A stretch of DNA of 38,172 nucleotides from Chlorobium chlorochromatii (GCA_020721255.1 DYND01000013.1:1-38172), one strand, 5' to 3'; shown: positions 7,410-16,513, numbered from the stretch's first letter. The notes: a model not told the origin generated them from the letters alone. Made by a program: numbers and translations.

Positions 7410-8417
7410 TCATCGTTCATGCAAACTCTGGAAATAGTCGATAATATGCTTGCCAATAGTAGTCGGGGAAAGATCGTTCATACATCGAAAATGTCCTTTT
7501 GGACAGTGATCGCGACCAATATGCGAACAAGGTTTGCAATGGAGACTCTCGACCTCGAAAAGCGCGTAAGGGGTGTGCCAGGGAAGAAAGCCGAAAGCTT
7601 GAGATGATGAACCAAAAAGCACAAAAAGCTTTTTGCCGAAGGCTGATGCCATGTGCATGAGACCTGTATCGTTGCAGAGAACAGCGTCACAACGAGACAG
7701 GATCGCTGCAGTCTGCATGAGCGTGCAGCATCCGGCAAGATTCATAACCATCGTCCTGTAGGTATCCGGCAAACTGTTCATGAGTTCAGTGGCTTGATGG
7801 GTATCCTCTTTTCCGCCGAGGAGCACTATCTGTAAAGACTCTTTTTTGAGAAAAGAGGAGATAAGTTCAGCAAAATGCTTAGGAGGGTAGCGTTTTGTAA
7901 AATGTTTTGCCCCAAAACAGAGCGCAAGAGTTTTTTGACCTGATTGAAAATAGGTGGTCGCAAAAGCCAGCTCTTCGGCAGATGGGTAAAGTTCGCATCC
8001 ATATTGATCGCTTGCAGAGATAGCAATTTCATTCAAAGAGTCAAAATAACGCTCGACTACACTGCGGTATGAACCGTAGAGGTTAAGTTTGAAGTGTACC
8101 AGCAACCACTTTTTCCAATTCTCTTTACGATAATGAACACACATCGCAGTATTAAATGAGCGGATAAGCGTGCGTGAACGCCTATTATTTTGCAGATCAA
8201 CAACAAGATCGTAATGACCGTCAGGTAAATTTTCTGGTGTATAAACGGTTGTAAGAATTGGATTCGAAGCAAGTAAAGAGATAAATGGTGCTTTTGTACA
8301 ATAATCAATTTTTGCCTCTGGATAAGCTAAGGAAAGAGCTCGAAGCAACGGTGTGGTCAGTATAATATCACCAATAGAGCTCAACCGTATAACCAGTATT
8401 TTTTTAAATGGACGCAT
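7410..8417 (-). CDS. Glycosyltransferase family 9 (heptosyltransferase-like)
   Basis: A GT9 enzyme of the ADP-heptose:LPS heptosyltransferase type, expected to add a sugar to lipopolysaccharide core on the inner face of the inner membrane. The 335-residue protein begins KKILVIRLSSIGDIILTTPLL, carries DLVVDLQNNRRSR, a central LCFGAKHFTKRYPPKHFAELI segment, and the donor-site motif CDAVLCNDTGLMHMASAFG followed by LFVLFGSS. A GTG codon precedes the ATG immediately; ATG 8417 is preferred. It starts a few bases after the TPR gene, so the two are very likely translationally coupled. The exact acceptor and donor cannot be told from sequence. Confidence 0.9.
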   Translation of the reverse strand: MRPFKKILVIRLSSIGDIILTTPLLRALSLAYPEAKIDYCTKAPFISLLASNPILTTVYTPENLPDGHYDLVVDLQNNRRSRTLIRSFNTAMCVHYRKENWKKWLLVHFKLNLYGSYRSVVERYFDSLNEIAISASDQYGCELYPSAEELAFATTYFQSGQKTLALCFGAKHFTKRYPPKHFAELISSFLKKESLQIVLLGGKEDTHQATELMNSLPDTYRTMVMNLAGCCTLMQTAAILSRCDAVLCNDTGLMHMASAFGKKLFVLFGSSSQAFGFLPWHTPYALFEVESLHCKPCSHIGRDHCPKGHFRCMNDLSPTTIGKHIIDYFQSLHER

Positions 8418-8421
8418 CACA

Positions 8422-8958
8422 TTATGACCAGAATTCCCACCAAGCCTTATAATGAGCAGGCTTCTTCGACTCTGTACACAGTAAGGCTTTCTCTAATCGC
8501 GTTATAGCCTCTGCAATATTGTGTTGCAATACCTCCTTATTGAGTACTTCTCCTTTTCTCTCCATAACCATTTCGCCAACGGTACGATACGCTTTCAACG
8601 CATCACTCAAACGCTGAATACCTTCTAAGGCGGCAGCATGATAACGTACAGCATCAATCCACTGTTTTCCCTCATCCTGATGCAATTCTCCGCGACGATT
8701 AAAATAGCGTAATGCTATTTCGGTTGACTCCAGTGCCTCAGCATAACGTTGTAATGGCAAAAGTGCTCCAGCAAGTGTTGTGTGAGCTATGGCATCGAAC
8801 CCCACATAGTCGAATGCCTCATCATGAGGAATCGTTCGGGAAATTTCAATTGCACGACGGCAACTTGCTTCTGCTGCTTCGGATTCGCCTTGCAGCAACT
8901 GTTTATCTGCCTCAAAAAGTGCTAAATAGGATTGACTGACCTGCTGTAATGGCTTCAT
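8422..8958 (-). CDS. TPR-like helical protein (DUF3856-like)
   Basis: This 178-residue protein of unknown function is almost entirely helical. It contains TPR-like repeats: GESEAAEASCRRAIEISRT, ALLPLQRYAEALESTEIALRYF and AALEGIQRLSDALKAYRTVG, which point to a protein-protein interaction role. From memory it resembles a TPR-like family described from Chlorobium (DUF3856), but that match was not tested. No signal peptide or membrane segment is visible. The C-terminus is aromatic (YKAWWEFWS). It ends a few bases before the GT9 gene, suggesting a linked function or at least coupled expression. Confidence 0.75.
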   Translation of the reverse strand: MKPLQQVSQSYLALFEADKQLLQGESEAAEASCRRAIEISRTIPHDEAFDYVGFDAIAHTTLAGALLPLQRYAEALESTEIALRYFNRRGELHQDEGKQWIDAVRYHAAALEGIQRLSDALKAYRTVGEMVMERKGEVLNKEVLQHNIAEAITRLEKALLCTESKKPAHYKAWWEFWS

Positions 8959-8990
8959 AACATAATGATGTTGAGATATAAGAACTCGAA

Positions 8991-9395
8991 TTAGATCAAC
9001 AGAGCAGCAAGCTGAGCTGGAATTTCCGGACGCCCTTTTTGATTCAATGCTGTCCCGATAATTTTAGCTTTCAGTACTAATTTATGGTCTGGTAATCGAA
9101 AAATATCCTGATAAAAAGCAAACTTCAATGGTGACTCTCGTCGAAAATTCAACCCGACAAGAAATATATCACCTGAAACAAGAGAGGATTTATAATCCAG
9201 CTCGGCACGCACAACAACAAGATTAATACCTTGTCGCGTATAATCACTGAAACTAATCCCTGCTTTTTTGAGATATTCATGCCGTACATGCTCAAGATAA
9301 TTTTGATAGATGCTATTATTGACAATACCCTGCATATCACACTCATAATCACGAACACTCATTTCAAACAAAAAAGCATAAGAATTACTATCCAT
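8991..9395 (-). CDS. Acyl-CoA thioesterase, hotdog fold (4HBT/YbgC-FadM-like)
   Basis: A single-domain hotdog thioesterase of about 134 residues. The signature region is FEMSVRDYECDMQGIVNNSIYQNYLEHVRHEYLKKAG, in which the Asp (DMQGIVNN) occupies the position of the catalytic residue of the 4-hydroxybenzoyl-CoA thioesterase family. It would hydrolyse acyl-CoA or acyl-ACP; substrate unknown. The open frame extends to a TTG at 9494, but the domain begins at ATG 9395, which gives the usual family length, so that start is chosen. It lies 32 bases upstream of the TPR gene in the same direction. Confidence 0.85.
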   Translation of the reverse strand: MDSNSYAFLFEMSVRDYECDMQGIVNNSIYQNYLEHVRHEYLKKAGISFSDYTRQGINLVVVRAELDYKSSLVSGDIFLVGLNFRRESPLKFAFYQDIFRLPDHKLVLKAKIIGTALNQKGRPEIPAQLAALLI

Positions 9396-9533
9396 AGCTT
9401 TTGATAAAAAAGAATTAAAATTAGAAGGACGATAGAGAAACTGCCGTGACCGGTAAAAATGAATACATCTCAAAAACGATTGATATGCGTTCAATACACA
9501 AAGAGTTCCAGGCTTATTGTTTTACAATTGGAA

Positions 9534-10088
9534 TTACGCCTTAAACTCCAAGCCTTTATGAATTTTGTAAAATCTCATGCAGTACTGTGAAAAAGAGTAC
9601 ACAAGCGACAGTGTTGAGAGGTATAAAAAAAGCTCTTTCAGGGGATACTGCGAAAAAAGAGGAAAAGGAACGACCATAACGATAAAGAGCATCGACACGA
9701 AGCCAACCGCCCATTTGCCCGGCCAGAGTGACGTGGTAACCACTGAGTGGCGATATTTAACATAAACCGCGCCAAGAAATATCAAAATATCGCGCAGCAC
9801 AGCAAAGAGCACAAACCATAAAGGAAGCTCGCCTACCCAGAGAAAATAAATTGCTACACTTGCCAGACAAAGCTTATCGGCAAGCGGATCAATAATTTTA
9901 CCCATTTCCGAAACTTCATTCGTCCACCGCGCCACACGACCATCAAACCAGTCGGATACAATAGCAATAATCATAATGGGAATGGCATAAGCAAGTTGCC
10001 CATGATGATAGTAGTAGAGAAACCACGGAATCAAGAGTATTCTCAAAAAACTGAGAGAATTTGGCAGATTAAAGATACGACCTTCCAC
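9534..10088 (-). CDS. pgsA: CDP-diacylglycerol--glycerol-3-phosphate 3-phosphatidyltransferase
   Basis: PgsA makes phosphatidylglycerol phosphate, the committed step to phosphatidylglycerol, in the inner membrane. The 184-residue protein starts with FNLPNSLSFLRILLIPWFL and holds the CDP-alcohol phosphotransferase motif in SDWFDGRVAR and GKIIDPLADK, with the expected D-G-x2-A-R-x8-G-x3-D-x3-D spacing. About five to six membrane segments are visible. The start codon is GTG at 10088; no ATG fits the conserved N-terminus. Other CDP-alcohol transferases share the motif, but the N-terminal pattern favours PgsA. Confidence 0.92.
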   Translation of the reverse strand: MEGRIFNLPNSLSFLRILLIPWFLYYYHHGQLAYAIPIMIIAIVSDWFDGRVARWTNEVSEMGKIIDPLADKLCLASVAIYFLWVGELPLWFVLFAVLRDILIFLGAVYVKYRHSVVTTSLWPGKWAVGFVSMLFIVMVVPFPLFSQYPLKELFLYLSTLSLVYSFSQYCMRFYKIHKGLEFKA

Positions 10089-10164
10089 TGTGGTGAGTTT
10101 AGTTTATTGTGTCATATCAGCGCTTTGTTCAAGATAAGAAACTTCTTCATTCACTGCCACAGCG

Positions 10165-10737
10165 CTAACGAATAACCATGTCGGGCGACGCATTGACAAA
10201 TTGTGCCCAACTGCCTCCGCTATTACCTCGTTTACCTTTTTTCGCCGCTGGCTGAAATGGCTGCCGACTATCGCCACGAAGAAGATCGCACAAAGCAATG
10301 CCAAGTGCATCGGTTACATCATACGGGGTTGGTGGCTCGGCAAGGCGCAGCATTTTAGCGACCATAAATGCAACCTGCTCCTTGCTTGCTGCCCCTTTGC
10401 CAGTTATTGCCGACTTAACTTCACGCGGCGCATATTCATGGAGAGAAAGAGCGCGATTCATTGCCAGTGCAATAACCGCACCACGTACCTGCCCAAGTTT
10501 CAGGGCTGACTGTACATTTCTACTGAGAAACGCTGTTTCCAAGGCCATACGCTCCGGCTGAAACTCCGTAATCACCCGCTCAAGCTCCTGGTATATCTCG
10601 CCAATTCGTTCAGGATGCGTTTTGCGCGAATGGAGCCGAATCACACCACACCCCAGCACTGAAAAACCTTGGGCATTGTGGCGAATAACGCCATAACCTG
10701 TTCTCAAACTTCCGGGATCAATCCCGAGTACAACCAT
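10165..10737 (-). CDS. ruvC: Holliday junction resolvase RuvC
   Basis: RuvC is the endonuclease that cuts Holliday junctions with RuvAB during recombination. The 190-residue protein begins [17 protein letters not shown], giving the first catalytic Asp (D7), continues with [10 protein letters not shown] (the catalytic Glu), LGQVRGA, and ends its core with [14 protein letters not shown] carrying the last two acidic residues. The C-terminus has a basic, Gly-rich tail beyond the usual core. It follows the YebC gene by only 3 bases, a neighbour pairing (yebC-ruvC) common in bacteria. Confidence 0.97.
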   Translation of the reverse strand: MVVLGIDPGSLRTGYGVIRHNAQGFSVLGCGVIRLHSRKTHPERIGEIYQELERVITEFQPERMALETAFLSRNVQSALKLGQVRGAVIALAMNRALSLHEYAPREVKSAITGKGAASKEQVAFMVAKMLRLAEPPTPYDVTDALGIALCDLLRGDSRQPFQPAAKKGKRGNSGGSWAQFVNASPDMVIR

Positions 10738-10740
10738 GTG

Positions 10741-11493
10741 CTACTCGTTTAAGCTGTTCATGGCGCTTTCACTCAACTCCATGTTGCTGTACACCGACTG
10801 CACATCATCATTATTTTCAAGCGCGTCGATCAGTTTAATCACTTTCTGCGCATCCTCAGCTTCAAGCTCAATATAATTTTCAGGAACAAGATCAATTTTG
10901 GCATTCTCATACACAATACCAGCAGCATCAAGTGCTTTTTTAGCAGGTTCAAGCTCTTTCATGTCGGTCGTGATATTGTAATAATCATCACTCTCATCAT
11001 TCAAATCTTCGAGACCGGCATCCAGTAATATCTCCATAAGCTGCTCTTCGCTCACCAGCGATTTCAGGACATCGAGCGAACCTTTACGCTGAAACATCCA
11101 GCTCACACTGCCACTTTCACCAAGCGAACCGTTATTACGGCTCATAATATGACGAAGATCGGCGACAGTACGATTACGGTTATCCGTTGCTGTTTCAATA
11201 ATTAATGCAATACCTGCCGGTCCATAACCTTCGTAGGTGATTTCATCCCATATCACACCCTCAAGCTCGCCGGTTCCCTTCTTGATTGCACGCTGAATGT
11301 TGTCCATTGGCATAGAGTTATCGCGGGCGGTATCAATAGCAAGCCTGAGCCGTGGATTGCCGGCAGGATCGCCACCACCCATTTTAGCTGCAATCGTAAT
11401 CTCTTTCACTAATTTTGTAAAAAGACTGCCACGTTTCTGGTCTGTTGCTGCCTTTTTCCGTTTGATGGTTGCCCACTTGCTATGTCCTGACAT
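10741..11493 (-). CDS. YebC/PmpR/TACO1-family regulatory protein
   Basis: A YebC-type protein of 250 residues. Members act as transcriptional regulators or, as shown for TACO1 and some bacterial YebC proteins, in translation of difficult sequences. The canonical N-terminus [16 protein letters not shown] is followed by [31 protein letters not shown], the [16 protein letters not shown] strand, [20 protein letters not shown] and a C-terminal alpha/beta domain. The ATG start matches the family exactly. It heads a probable unit with ruvC and faces pheA across a 115-base divergent gap that should hold promoters for both. Confidence 0.95.
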   Translation of the reverse strand: MSGHSKWATIKRKKAATDQKRGSLFTKLVKEITIAAKMGGGDPAGNPRLRLAIDTARDNSMPMDNIQRAIKKGTGELEGVIWDEITYEGYGPAGIALIIETATDNRNRTVADLRHIMSRNNGSLGESGSVSWMFQRKGSLDVLKSLVSEEQLMEILLDAGLEDLNDESDDYYNITTDMKELEPAKKALDAAGIVYENAKIDLVPENYIELEAEDAQKVIKLIDALENNDDVQSVYSNMELSESAMNSLNE

Positions 11494-11608
11494 AAGAAAA
11501 ACTGCTGATTTGTTAATTCATCCAATAAAAGCCTGCTTATGATAATAGATTTATTTTCTTTAAATAAAATCGCCGACTATTCTTAGAAGTTAACAACAAG
11601 CAAAAACA

Positions 11609-12463
11609 ATGACAAACTTGATGATCGCCTATCAGGGAGAACCTGGAGCGTACAGTGAAATAGCAGCCCTGCGCATTGGAGTGCCACAACCATGTGAGTC
11701 ATTTGAGGAGATTTTCAGCGCAGTAGCAGAACATCGGGCGGACTATGCTGTTGTGCCCATCGAAAATTCACTTGGTGGCAGTATTCATCAAAACTACGAT
11801 TTGCTGCTGCTGCATCCTGTCACGATTGTTGCTGAAACGTTTGTCAAGGTTGAGCACTGCCTGCTTGGCATCCCGGGCTCATCGATAGCACAAGCCAAAA
11901 AAGTGCTTTCACACCCGCAGGCACTTGCCCAATGCCGCAATTTTTTTGCTGCACATAAAAGCGTCATTGCAGAAGCAGCGTATGACACGGCTGGCAGCGC
12001 AAAAATGATTGCGGCCGAAAAAGATGCGAGCAAACTTGCCATCGCTTCAAAACGAGCTGGTGAGCTTTACGGACTTGATATTCTCAAAAGCAACCTGGCT
12101 GATGAAGAGTGGAATATTACACGTTTTTTCTGTATCACGCACGCAGTAGTAAGCCCTGAGCCGATGCGACTTGTTAAAACCACAACAACGCTTGACACAT
12201 CGCAACATAAAACATCGATTGCTTTCACGCTTCCTAATGAGCAGGGTTCTCTTTTTAAGGCACTGGCAACCTTTGCTATGCGAAATATCGATCTGACAAA
12301 AATTGAGTCGCGCCCGTTCAGAAAAAAAGCGTTTGAATATCTCTTTTATATCGACTGTATCGGACATCAGGATGACCCCAATATCTATAATGCACTGAAC
12401 CATTTGCGAGAATTTGCCACAATGGTCAACGTACTGGGTAGTTATGGAGTGGTAAGCGCATGA
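11609..12463 (+). CDS. pheA: Prephenate dehydratase
   Basis: This enzyme converts prephenate to phenylpyruvate in phenylalanine synthesis. The 284-residue, monofunctional form has the catalytic domain in about the first 180 residues (AYQGEPGAYSEIAAL, FEEIFSAV, VVPIENSLGGSIHQNYDLL, and EEWNITRFFCI with the essential TRF triplet) and a C-terminal ACT domain from about residue 197 that includes KIESRPFRKKAFEYLFYID, the phenylalanine-binding region used for feedback inhibition. No chorismate mutase domain is fused. Its stop overlaps the polA start as ATGA. Confidence 0.97.
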   Translation: MTNLMIAYQGEPGAYSEIAALRIGVPQPCESFEEIFSAVAEHRADYAVVPIENSLGGSIHQNYDLLLLHPVTIVAETFVKVEHCLLGIPGSSIAQAKKVLSHPQALAQCRNFFAAHKSVIAEAAYDTAGSAKMIAAEKDASKLAIASKRAGELYGLDILKSNLADEEWNITRFFCITHAVVSPEPMRLVKTTTTLDTSQHKTSIAFTLPNEQGSLFKALATFAMRNIDLTKIESRPFRKKAFEYLFYIDCIGHQDDPNIYNALNHLREFATMVNVLGSYGVVSA

Positions 12464-15309
12464 ACAACCAGCAGCTCAACATCTTTCCAGCCGAGACGCC
12501 GTCGAATGAAACCTCTGTAATTACGGTGACTGCTGATAACAAGGCGATAAGCAAGCCGTCACTTTTTCTCATTGATGGCATGGCAATGGTGTATCGAGCC
12601 TTTTTTGCACTGCAACGGGCAGGCATGACAAGCAGTGATGGAATGCCAACCGGTGCGGTGTATGGTTTTGTAACCGCATTGTTGAAAATTTTTGAAACAT
12701 ATAAGCCACACTACCTTGCGGCAGTTTTCGACAGTAAAGAGAAAACGTTTCGTCATCACCTTTTCCCCGATTACAAAGCCAATCGCGCCGCGCCGCCTGA
12801 AGAGCTGATTGTGCAGCTTGACGTTGTTTTTGCATTGCTGGATGCGTTCAATATTCCGCTTATCAAAACTCCAGGGTTTGAGGCGGATGATCTTATTGGT
12901 ACAGTTGCACGAAAGTTTGAAGATGCGTGCCAGATCTACATTGTTACTCCCGACAAAGATCTTGCCCAACTTGTGCATGGTGGCGTCAAAATGCTGAAGC
13001 CTGGGAAGAACCAAGGTGAACTGGAACTTTTCGGAATCGATGAGGTGAAAGAGCAGTTTGGCGTTCCACCGGAATTGTTCACGCAGTTTTTAGCGCTGAC
13101 GGGCGACACATCGGATAACATTCCGGGTGCAAAAGGCATTGGTCCAAAAACTGCATCGAATCTTTTGGGTAAATACCATTCGTTGCAAAATATCTACAGC
13201 AATCTGGATCACATCGCGTCAAAAACACGGCAAAGCCTGGAGGAATTTCAATCGCGCCTTGAGCTGATTACGCAATTAGTCACGATACGGACAGATGCTC
13301 CGATTGACTGGACGCTTAACGATCTTGCCTGTGGTGTACCGGATCGCACAAAACTGCTGCCGCTGCTGCAAAAGCTTGGCTTCAAATCCATCGCCGCACG
13401 AATTCCTGTGATGTTCGAATCATTTCTGCAGCATTCTGAAGGTGATGAGCTGCATTTCCACGCCACGACTGAGACCGCCGTTGCACCAGCACTAACGCTT
13501 CGATCGCCGCAAATAGGCGCTGAGTACACGCTTGTTGATACTGCTGAAAAACTGCGTAACCTTCTTGACTCACTTCAAGGTGCAACGCGGATTGCCGTTG
13601 ATACGGAAACCACAAGTCTTGATACTTTCGAGGCTGAACTTGCAGGCATATCTCTTTCGGTAGAGGCTGGCAAAGCACATTTTATCTCATTTGCCAAGAG
13701 TTCACTTGACCTGAAAGCGACGCTTGCACTGCTCAAACCTCTGCTTGAAAATCCCGCGTTGCCAAAAAGCGGTCAGAATCTCAAATACGATATTCTTGTT
13801 CTGAAAAAATATGGCATTGAGCTTGCCCCTGTAGGATTCGATTCAATGCTTGCAAGCTACGTACTCAATCCTGAAGAGAAGCACAATCTCGATGACTTGG
13901 CTGCCCACTATCTCGGCTATCAAACCACGAAATTTGATGAACTTATCGGTACAGGAAAAGCAAAGCTGCATATTTTTGATGTGCTGCCGGAAAAGCTCTC
14001 AAACTACGCCTGCCAGGATGCTGATCTTGCTCTTCAGCTTGAAAATATGTTCCGTAAAAAGTTTGCTGAAGAGCCAGAGCTGCTCCGCCTTTGTGAAACA
14101 ATCGAGTTCCCGCTCGTCTCTATTCTGGCGAAAATGGAGTATGCGGGAATTTGTATCGATTCGGAGCATCTGGCGCAAGCCTCAGTCACTGCGCAAAAAG
14201 AGCTGGAGCTGCTGACTGAAAAAATTTATGGCATTGCGGGTTCCGAGTTTAACATTGATTCGCCAAAACAGCTTTCGCACATTCTGTTTAACGTGCTTGG
14301 ACTTCCGACCAGAAAAGCTACAAAAACTGGCTTTTCGACCAATGTCGAGGTCCTTGAAGAGCTTGCTGCAACGCACCCGATCGCCAGCGACCTGCTTGAA
14401 TATCGCAGCCTCCAGAAACTCAAGGGCACGTATATCGACGCCCTTCCCAAACTGGTTAATCCGCTGACGGGACGACTGCATACGTCGTTCAATCAGTTTA
14501 TTACAGCAACAGGCAGACTCTCATCGTCCAATCCAAATCTGCAGAACATCCCAATTCGTACGCCGCTTGGCAAGGAGATTCGCCGCGCCTTTATACCATC
14601 CTCGCCTGAAAAATGGCTGCTTTCGGCGGACTACTCGCAGATTGAACTACGGATTGCAGCGGAGATATCGGGCGATCCGCAGCTTATTGAGGCATTCCGC
14701 AATCGTGAAGATATCCACACGGCTACCGCAAAGGTGATTTTTGGACTTGATGACATTACCAGCGACATGCGCCGCAAAGCCAAAGAGGTGAACTTTGGCG
14801 TCCTTTATGGAATCATGCCGTTCGGTCTTGCGCGACGACTCAATATTCCGCAAAAAGAAGCCAAAGTGATTATCGACACCTACAAAGCAAAATATCCCGG
14901 GCTTTTTGCGGCTTTACAACAGGTGATTGAAACCGGCAAAACTACGGGCTACGTCTCTACCCTGCTTGGGCGCCGTCGATATATTGCCGACCTTACCAGC
15001 CGCAATACCAACGTTCAGAAAGCGGCGGAACGGGCTGCCATGAATACGCCGATTCAGGGAACGGCAGCGGATATCATCAAATATGCCATGAAGTTATGTA
15101 GTGATAGGATGCGCGAAAAAGGGTTACATTCTGTGATGTTATTGCAAGTGCATGATGAGCTGCTCTTTGAAACAAGCGATGGAGAAAAAAATGAACTCGC
15201 TCAACTGGTGGAGCAAGCCATGGTCGATGCCGCAAAAGTATGCGGACTGAAAAACGTGCCGGTTGAGGTTGCTATTGGTTCGGGAAAGAACTGGCTGGAT
15301 GCCCATTAA
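12460..15309 (+). CDS. polA: DNA polymerase I
   Basis: Pol I fills gaps and removes RNA primers. The 949 residues contain three intact domains: a 5'-3' nuclease at roughly 36-330 (LIDGMAMVYRAFFAL, GFEADDLIGT, LTGDTSDNIPGAKGIGPKTA); a 3'-5' proofreading domain starting near 375, where IAVDTETTSLDTF keeps the D-x-E metal ligands; and the polymerase domain with TATGRLSSSNPNLQNIP, DYSQIELRI (about 724), the O-helix region and QVHDELLFE (about 897). A 35-residue N-terminal extension precedes the nuclease domain and contains QQLNIF, resembling a sliding-clamp-binding peptide. The ATG overlaps the pheA stop, implying translational coupling. Confidence 0.98.
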   Translation: MNNQQLNIFPAETPSNETSVITVTADNKAISKPSLFLIDGMAMVYRAFFALQRAGMTSSDGMPTGAVYGFVTALLKIFETYKPHYLAAVFDSKEKTFRHHLFPDYKANRAAPPEELIVQLDVVFALLDAFNIPLIKTPGFEADDLIGTVARKFEDACQIYIVTPDKDLAQLVHGGVKMLKPGKNQGELELFGIDEVKEQFGVPPELFTQFLALTGDTSDNIPGAKGIGPKTASNLLGKYHSLQNIYSNLDHIASKTRQSLEEFQSRLELITQLVTIRTDAPIDWTLNDLACGVPDRTKLLPLLQKLGFKSIAARIPVMFESFLQHSEGDELHFHATTETAVAPALTLRSPQIGAEYTLVDTAEKLRNLLDSLQGATRIAVDTETTSLDTFEAELAGISLSVEAGKAHFISFAKSSLDLKATLALLKPLLENPALPKSGQNLKYDILVLKKYGIELAPVGFDSMLASYVLNPEEKHNLDDLAAHYLGYQTTKFDELIGTGKAKLHIFDVLPEKLSNYACQDADLALQLENMFRKKFAEEPELLRLCETIEFPLVSILAKMEYAGICIDSEHLAQASVTAQKELELLTEKIYGIAGSEFNIDSPKQLSHILFNVLGLPTRKATKTGFSTNVEVLEELAATHPIASDLLEYRSLQKLKGTYIDALPKLVNPLTGRLHTSFNQFITATGRLSSSNPNLQNIPIRTPLGKEIRRAFIPSSPEKWLLSADYSQIELRIAAEISGDPQLIEAFRNREDIHTATAKVIFGLDDITSDMRRKAKEVNFGVLYGIMPFGLARRLNIPQKEAKVIIDTYKAKYPGLFAALQQVIETGKTTGYVSTLLGRRRYIADLTSRNTNVQKAAERAAMNTPIQGTAADIIKYAMKLCSDRMREKGLHSVMLLQVHDELLFETSDGEKNELAQLVEQAMVDAAKVCGLKNVPVEVAIGSGKNWLDAH

Positions 15310-15320
15310 TAGCATTGACT

Positions 15321-15342
15321 TATAAAAAAAAGTTTTTTTATA
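15321..15342. repeat. AT-only inverted repeat just after polA
   Basis: Ten-base arms TATAAAAAAA (15321-15330) and TTTTTTTATA (15333-15342) are separated by AG. The repeat starts 12 bases after the polA stop. With only A-T pairs and a 2-base gap it would make a weak hairpin, ending in a T-run, so it might contribute to termination; a bendable A-tract is an alternative. It is the only structure seen in the 167-base gap before the M23 gene. Confidence 0.4.
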
Positions 15343-15476
15343 TTTGCCCAGAAATTATACCGAAACAGCACTCGATAACCGTGTTGATCGAAAATGAAAC
15401 GGAAGTGATGGATCATCAACTGCCTGCTCAGACACGCGCCGCCCAACTCTTGACATAACATTGGAATTATCGGTTT

Positions 15477-16223
15477 ATGATACCGTCTGAATACCATAAA
15501 AAAACATCTGTTTTATCTTATAAATATTGGTCTCAAGCGTTGGTATTGTTATGCTTGACGCTCATCATGGCACCACTCTTTTTGTCGGCAAAGCTCTTTG
15601 CTGCGAACAAACAGTCACTTGCTCAGGCATTAAGCGATGCCGATAAAAACTCCATGGCTGCCCGAATCGCCTTGAGTACAGAGCAGATCATTGAGGAGAT
15701 GGTGATGCAGATTGATTTAGGACCATCTGAACTGCTCGACAATCCAAATCCGACCTCTTTGGCTTCGAGCATTCCCAATATCAAGCCTCTTAATGGTACC
15801 ATTACCAGCGAATTTGGTCTGCGTGTTCATCCCATTTATGGTATTCCACTGTTTCATCAGGGAATTGATATTGCCGCAGACACAGGGACAAGTGTACAAA
15901 CAACGGGTGACGGCATTGTTGCATACGCTGGAACAAGCAGGGGATATGGGTATGTCATAGCGATCAACCATGGATACGGCTTTAAAACCATTTATGCACA
16001 TCTTTCCAAACTCTTCGTGCATCAAGGGCAAAAAGTAACTCGTGGTCAACGTATTGCCCTTTCAGGAAATAGCGGCGTTTCAACAGGCGCGCATTTACAT
16101 TACGAAGTGCTCAAAAACAGTGAAAAAGTGAATCCAATGGTTTATTTCTTTCACGATAACAAGTCCGACACCTTTATCACAACAAAAGAGAGCGCAGAAG
16201 CGTTACACGGCCGTAATTCTTAA
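15477..16223 (+). CDS. M23-family (LytM/lysostaphin-fold) metallopeptidase
   Basis: A periplasmic or membrane-anchored peptidoglycan endopeptidase-type protein of 248 residues. An N-terminal hydrophobic segment at about 20-40 (ALVLLCLTLIMAPLFLSA) is a signal peptide or anchor. The C-terminal M23 domain is complete: TSEFGLRVHPIYG, HQGIDIAADTGTSV with the zinc-binding H and D, GYGYVIAINHGYGFKTIYAHLSK, and GVSTGAHLHYEV with the H-x-H motif. All zinc ligands are present, so it may be an active enzyme rather than a degenerate LytM activator. No Shine-Dalgarno sequence precedes the ATG. Confidence 0.92.
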   Translation: MIPSEYHKKTSVLSYKYWSQALVLLCLTLIMAPLFLSAKLFAANKQSLAQALSDADKNSMAARIALSTEQIIEEMVMQIDLGPSELLDNPNPTSLASSIPNIKPLNGTITSEFGLRVHPIYGIPLFHQGIDIAADTGTSVQTTGDGIVAYAGTSRGYGYVIAINHGYGFKTIYAHLSKLFVHQGQKVTRGQRIALSGNSGVSTGAHLHYEVLKNSEKVNPMVYFFHDNKSDTFITTKESAEALHGRNS

Positions 16224-16247
16224 AACCATTAACTTTAACAATCTATC

Positions 16248-16475
16248 ATGTACTGGAATTTAGACCTCGCTCGTCATATCGCAGATGCTCCATGGCCTGT
16301 TACAAAAGATGAGCTCATCAACTACGCAACCAGAACCGGCGCACCACAACAGGTTATTGAAAACCTGCACGATCTTCCTGAAAGTGATGAGTTGTATGAA
16401 ACGCTTGATGAAATCTGGCCAGATTATCCCACCGATGAAGAGTTTGGCTATGATGAAGAGGATCAACTGACGTAA
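16248..16475 (+). CDS. Small acidic DUF2795-family protein
   Basis: A 75-residue, strongly acidic protein that matches the DUF2795 pattern: an N-terminal helix (MYWNLDLARHIADAPWPVTKDELINYATRTGAP), QVIENLHDLPESDELYETLDEIWPDYP, then an acidic tail. Its function is unknown. It sits 24 bases after the M23 gene and 35 bases before the barrel gene on the same strand, so it is probably part of that unit. The length and conserved core argue that it is a real gene rather than a chance frame. Confidence 0.82.
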   Translation: MYWNLDLARHIADAPWPVTKDELINYATRTGAPQQVIENLHDLPESDELYETLDEIWPDYPTDEEFGYDEEDQLT

Positions 16476-16498
16476 AACGTACCAACGCCAAACCAAAC

Positions 16499-16513
16499 GG
16501 GGAGTCATGGTTG
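16499..16513 (+). promoter_or_regulatory. Ribosome binding site deciding a TTG start
   Basis: GGGGAG at 16499-16504 is one of the clearer Shine-Dalgarno sequences here. Its 6-base spacing to TTG 16511 supports that codon as the start of the Omp85 protein, because translation from it yields the signal peptide. ATG 16507, only 2 bases from the box, is in another frame and stops after 21 codons. Confidence 0.7.

Noticed and set aside
15450-15479. TTGACA at 15450-15455 as a -35 for the M23 gene
   Set aside because: A 17-18 base spacer would put the -10 on the start codon and its hexamer (GTTTAT/TTTATG) is poor, so it would not give a usable transcript.
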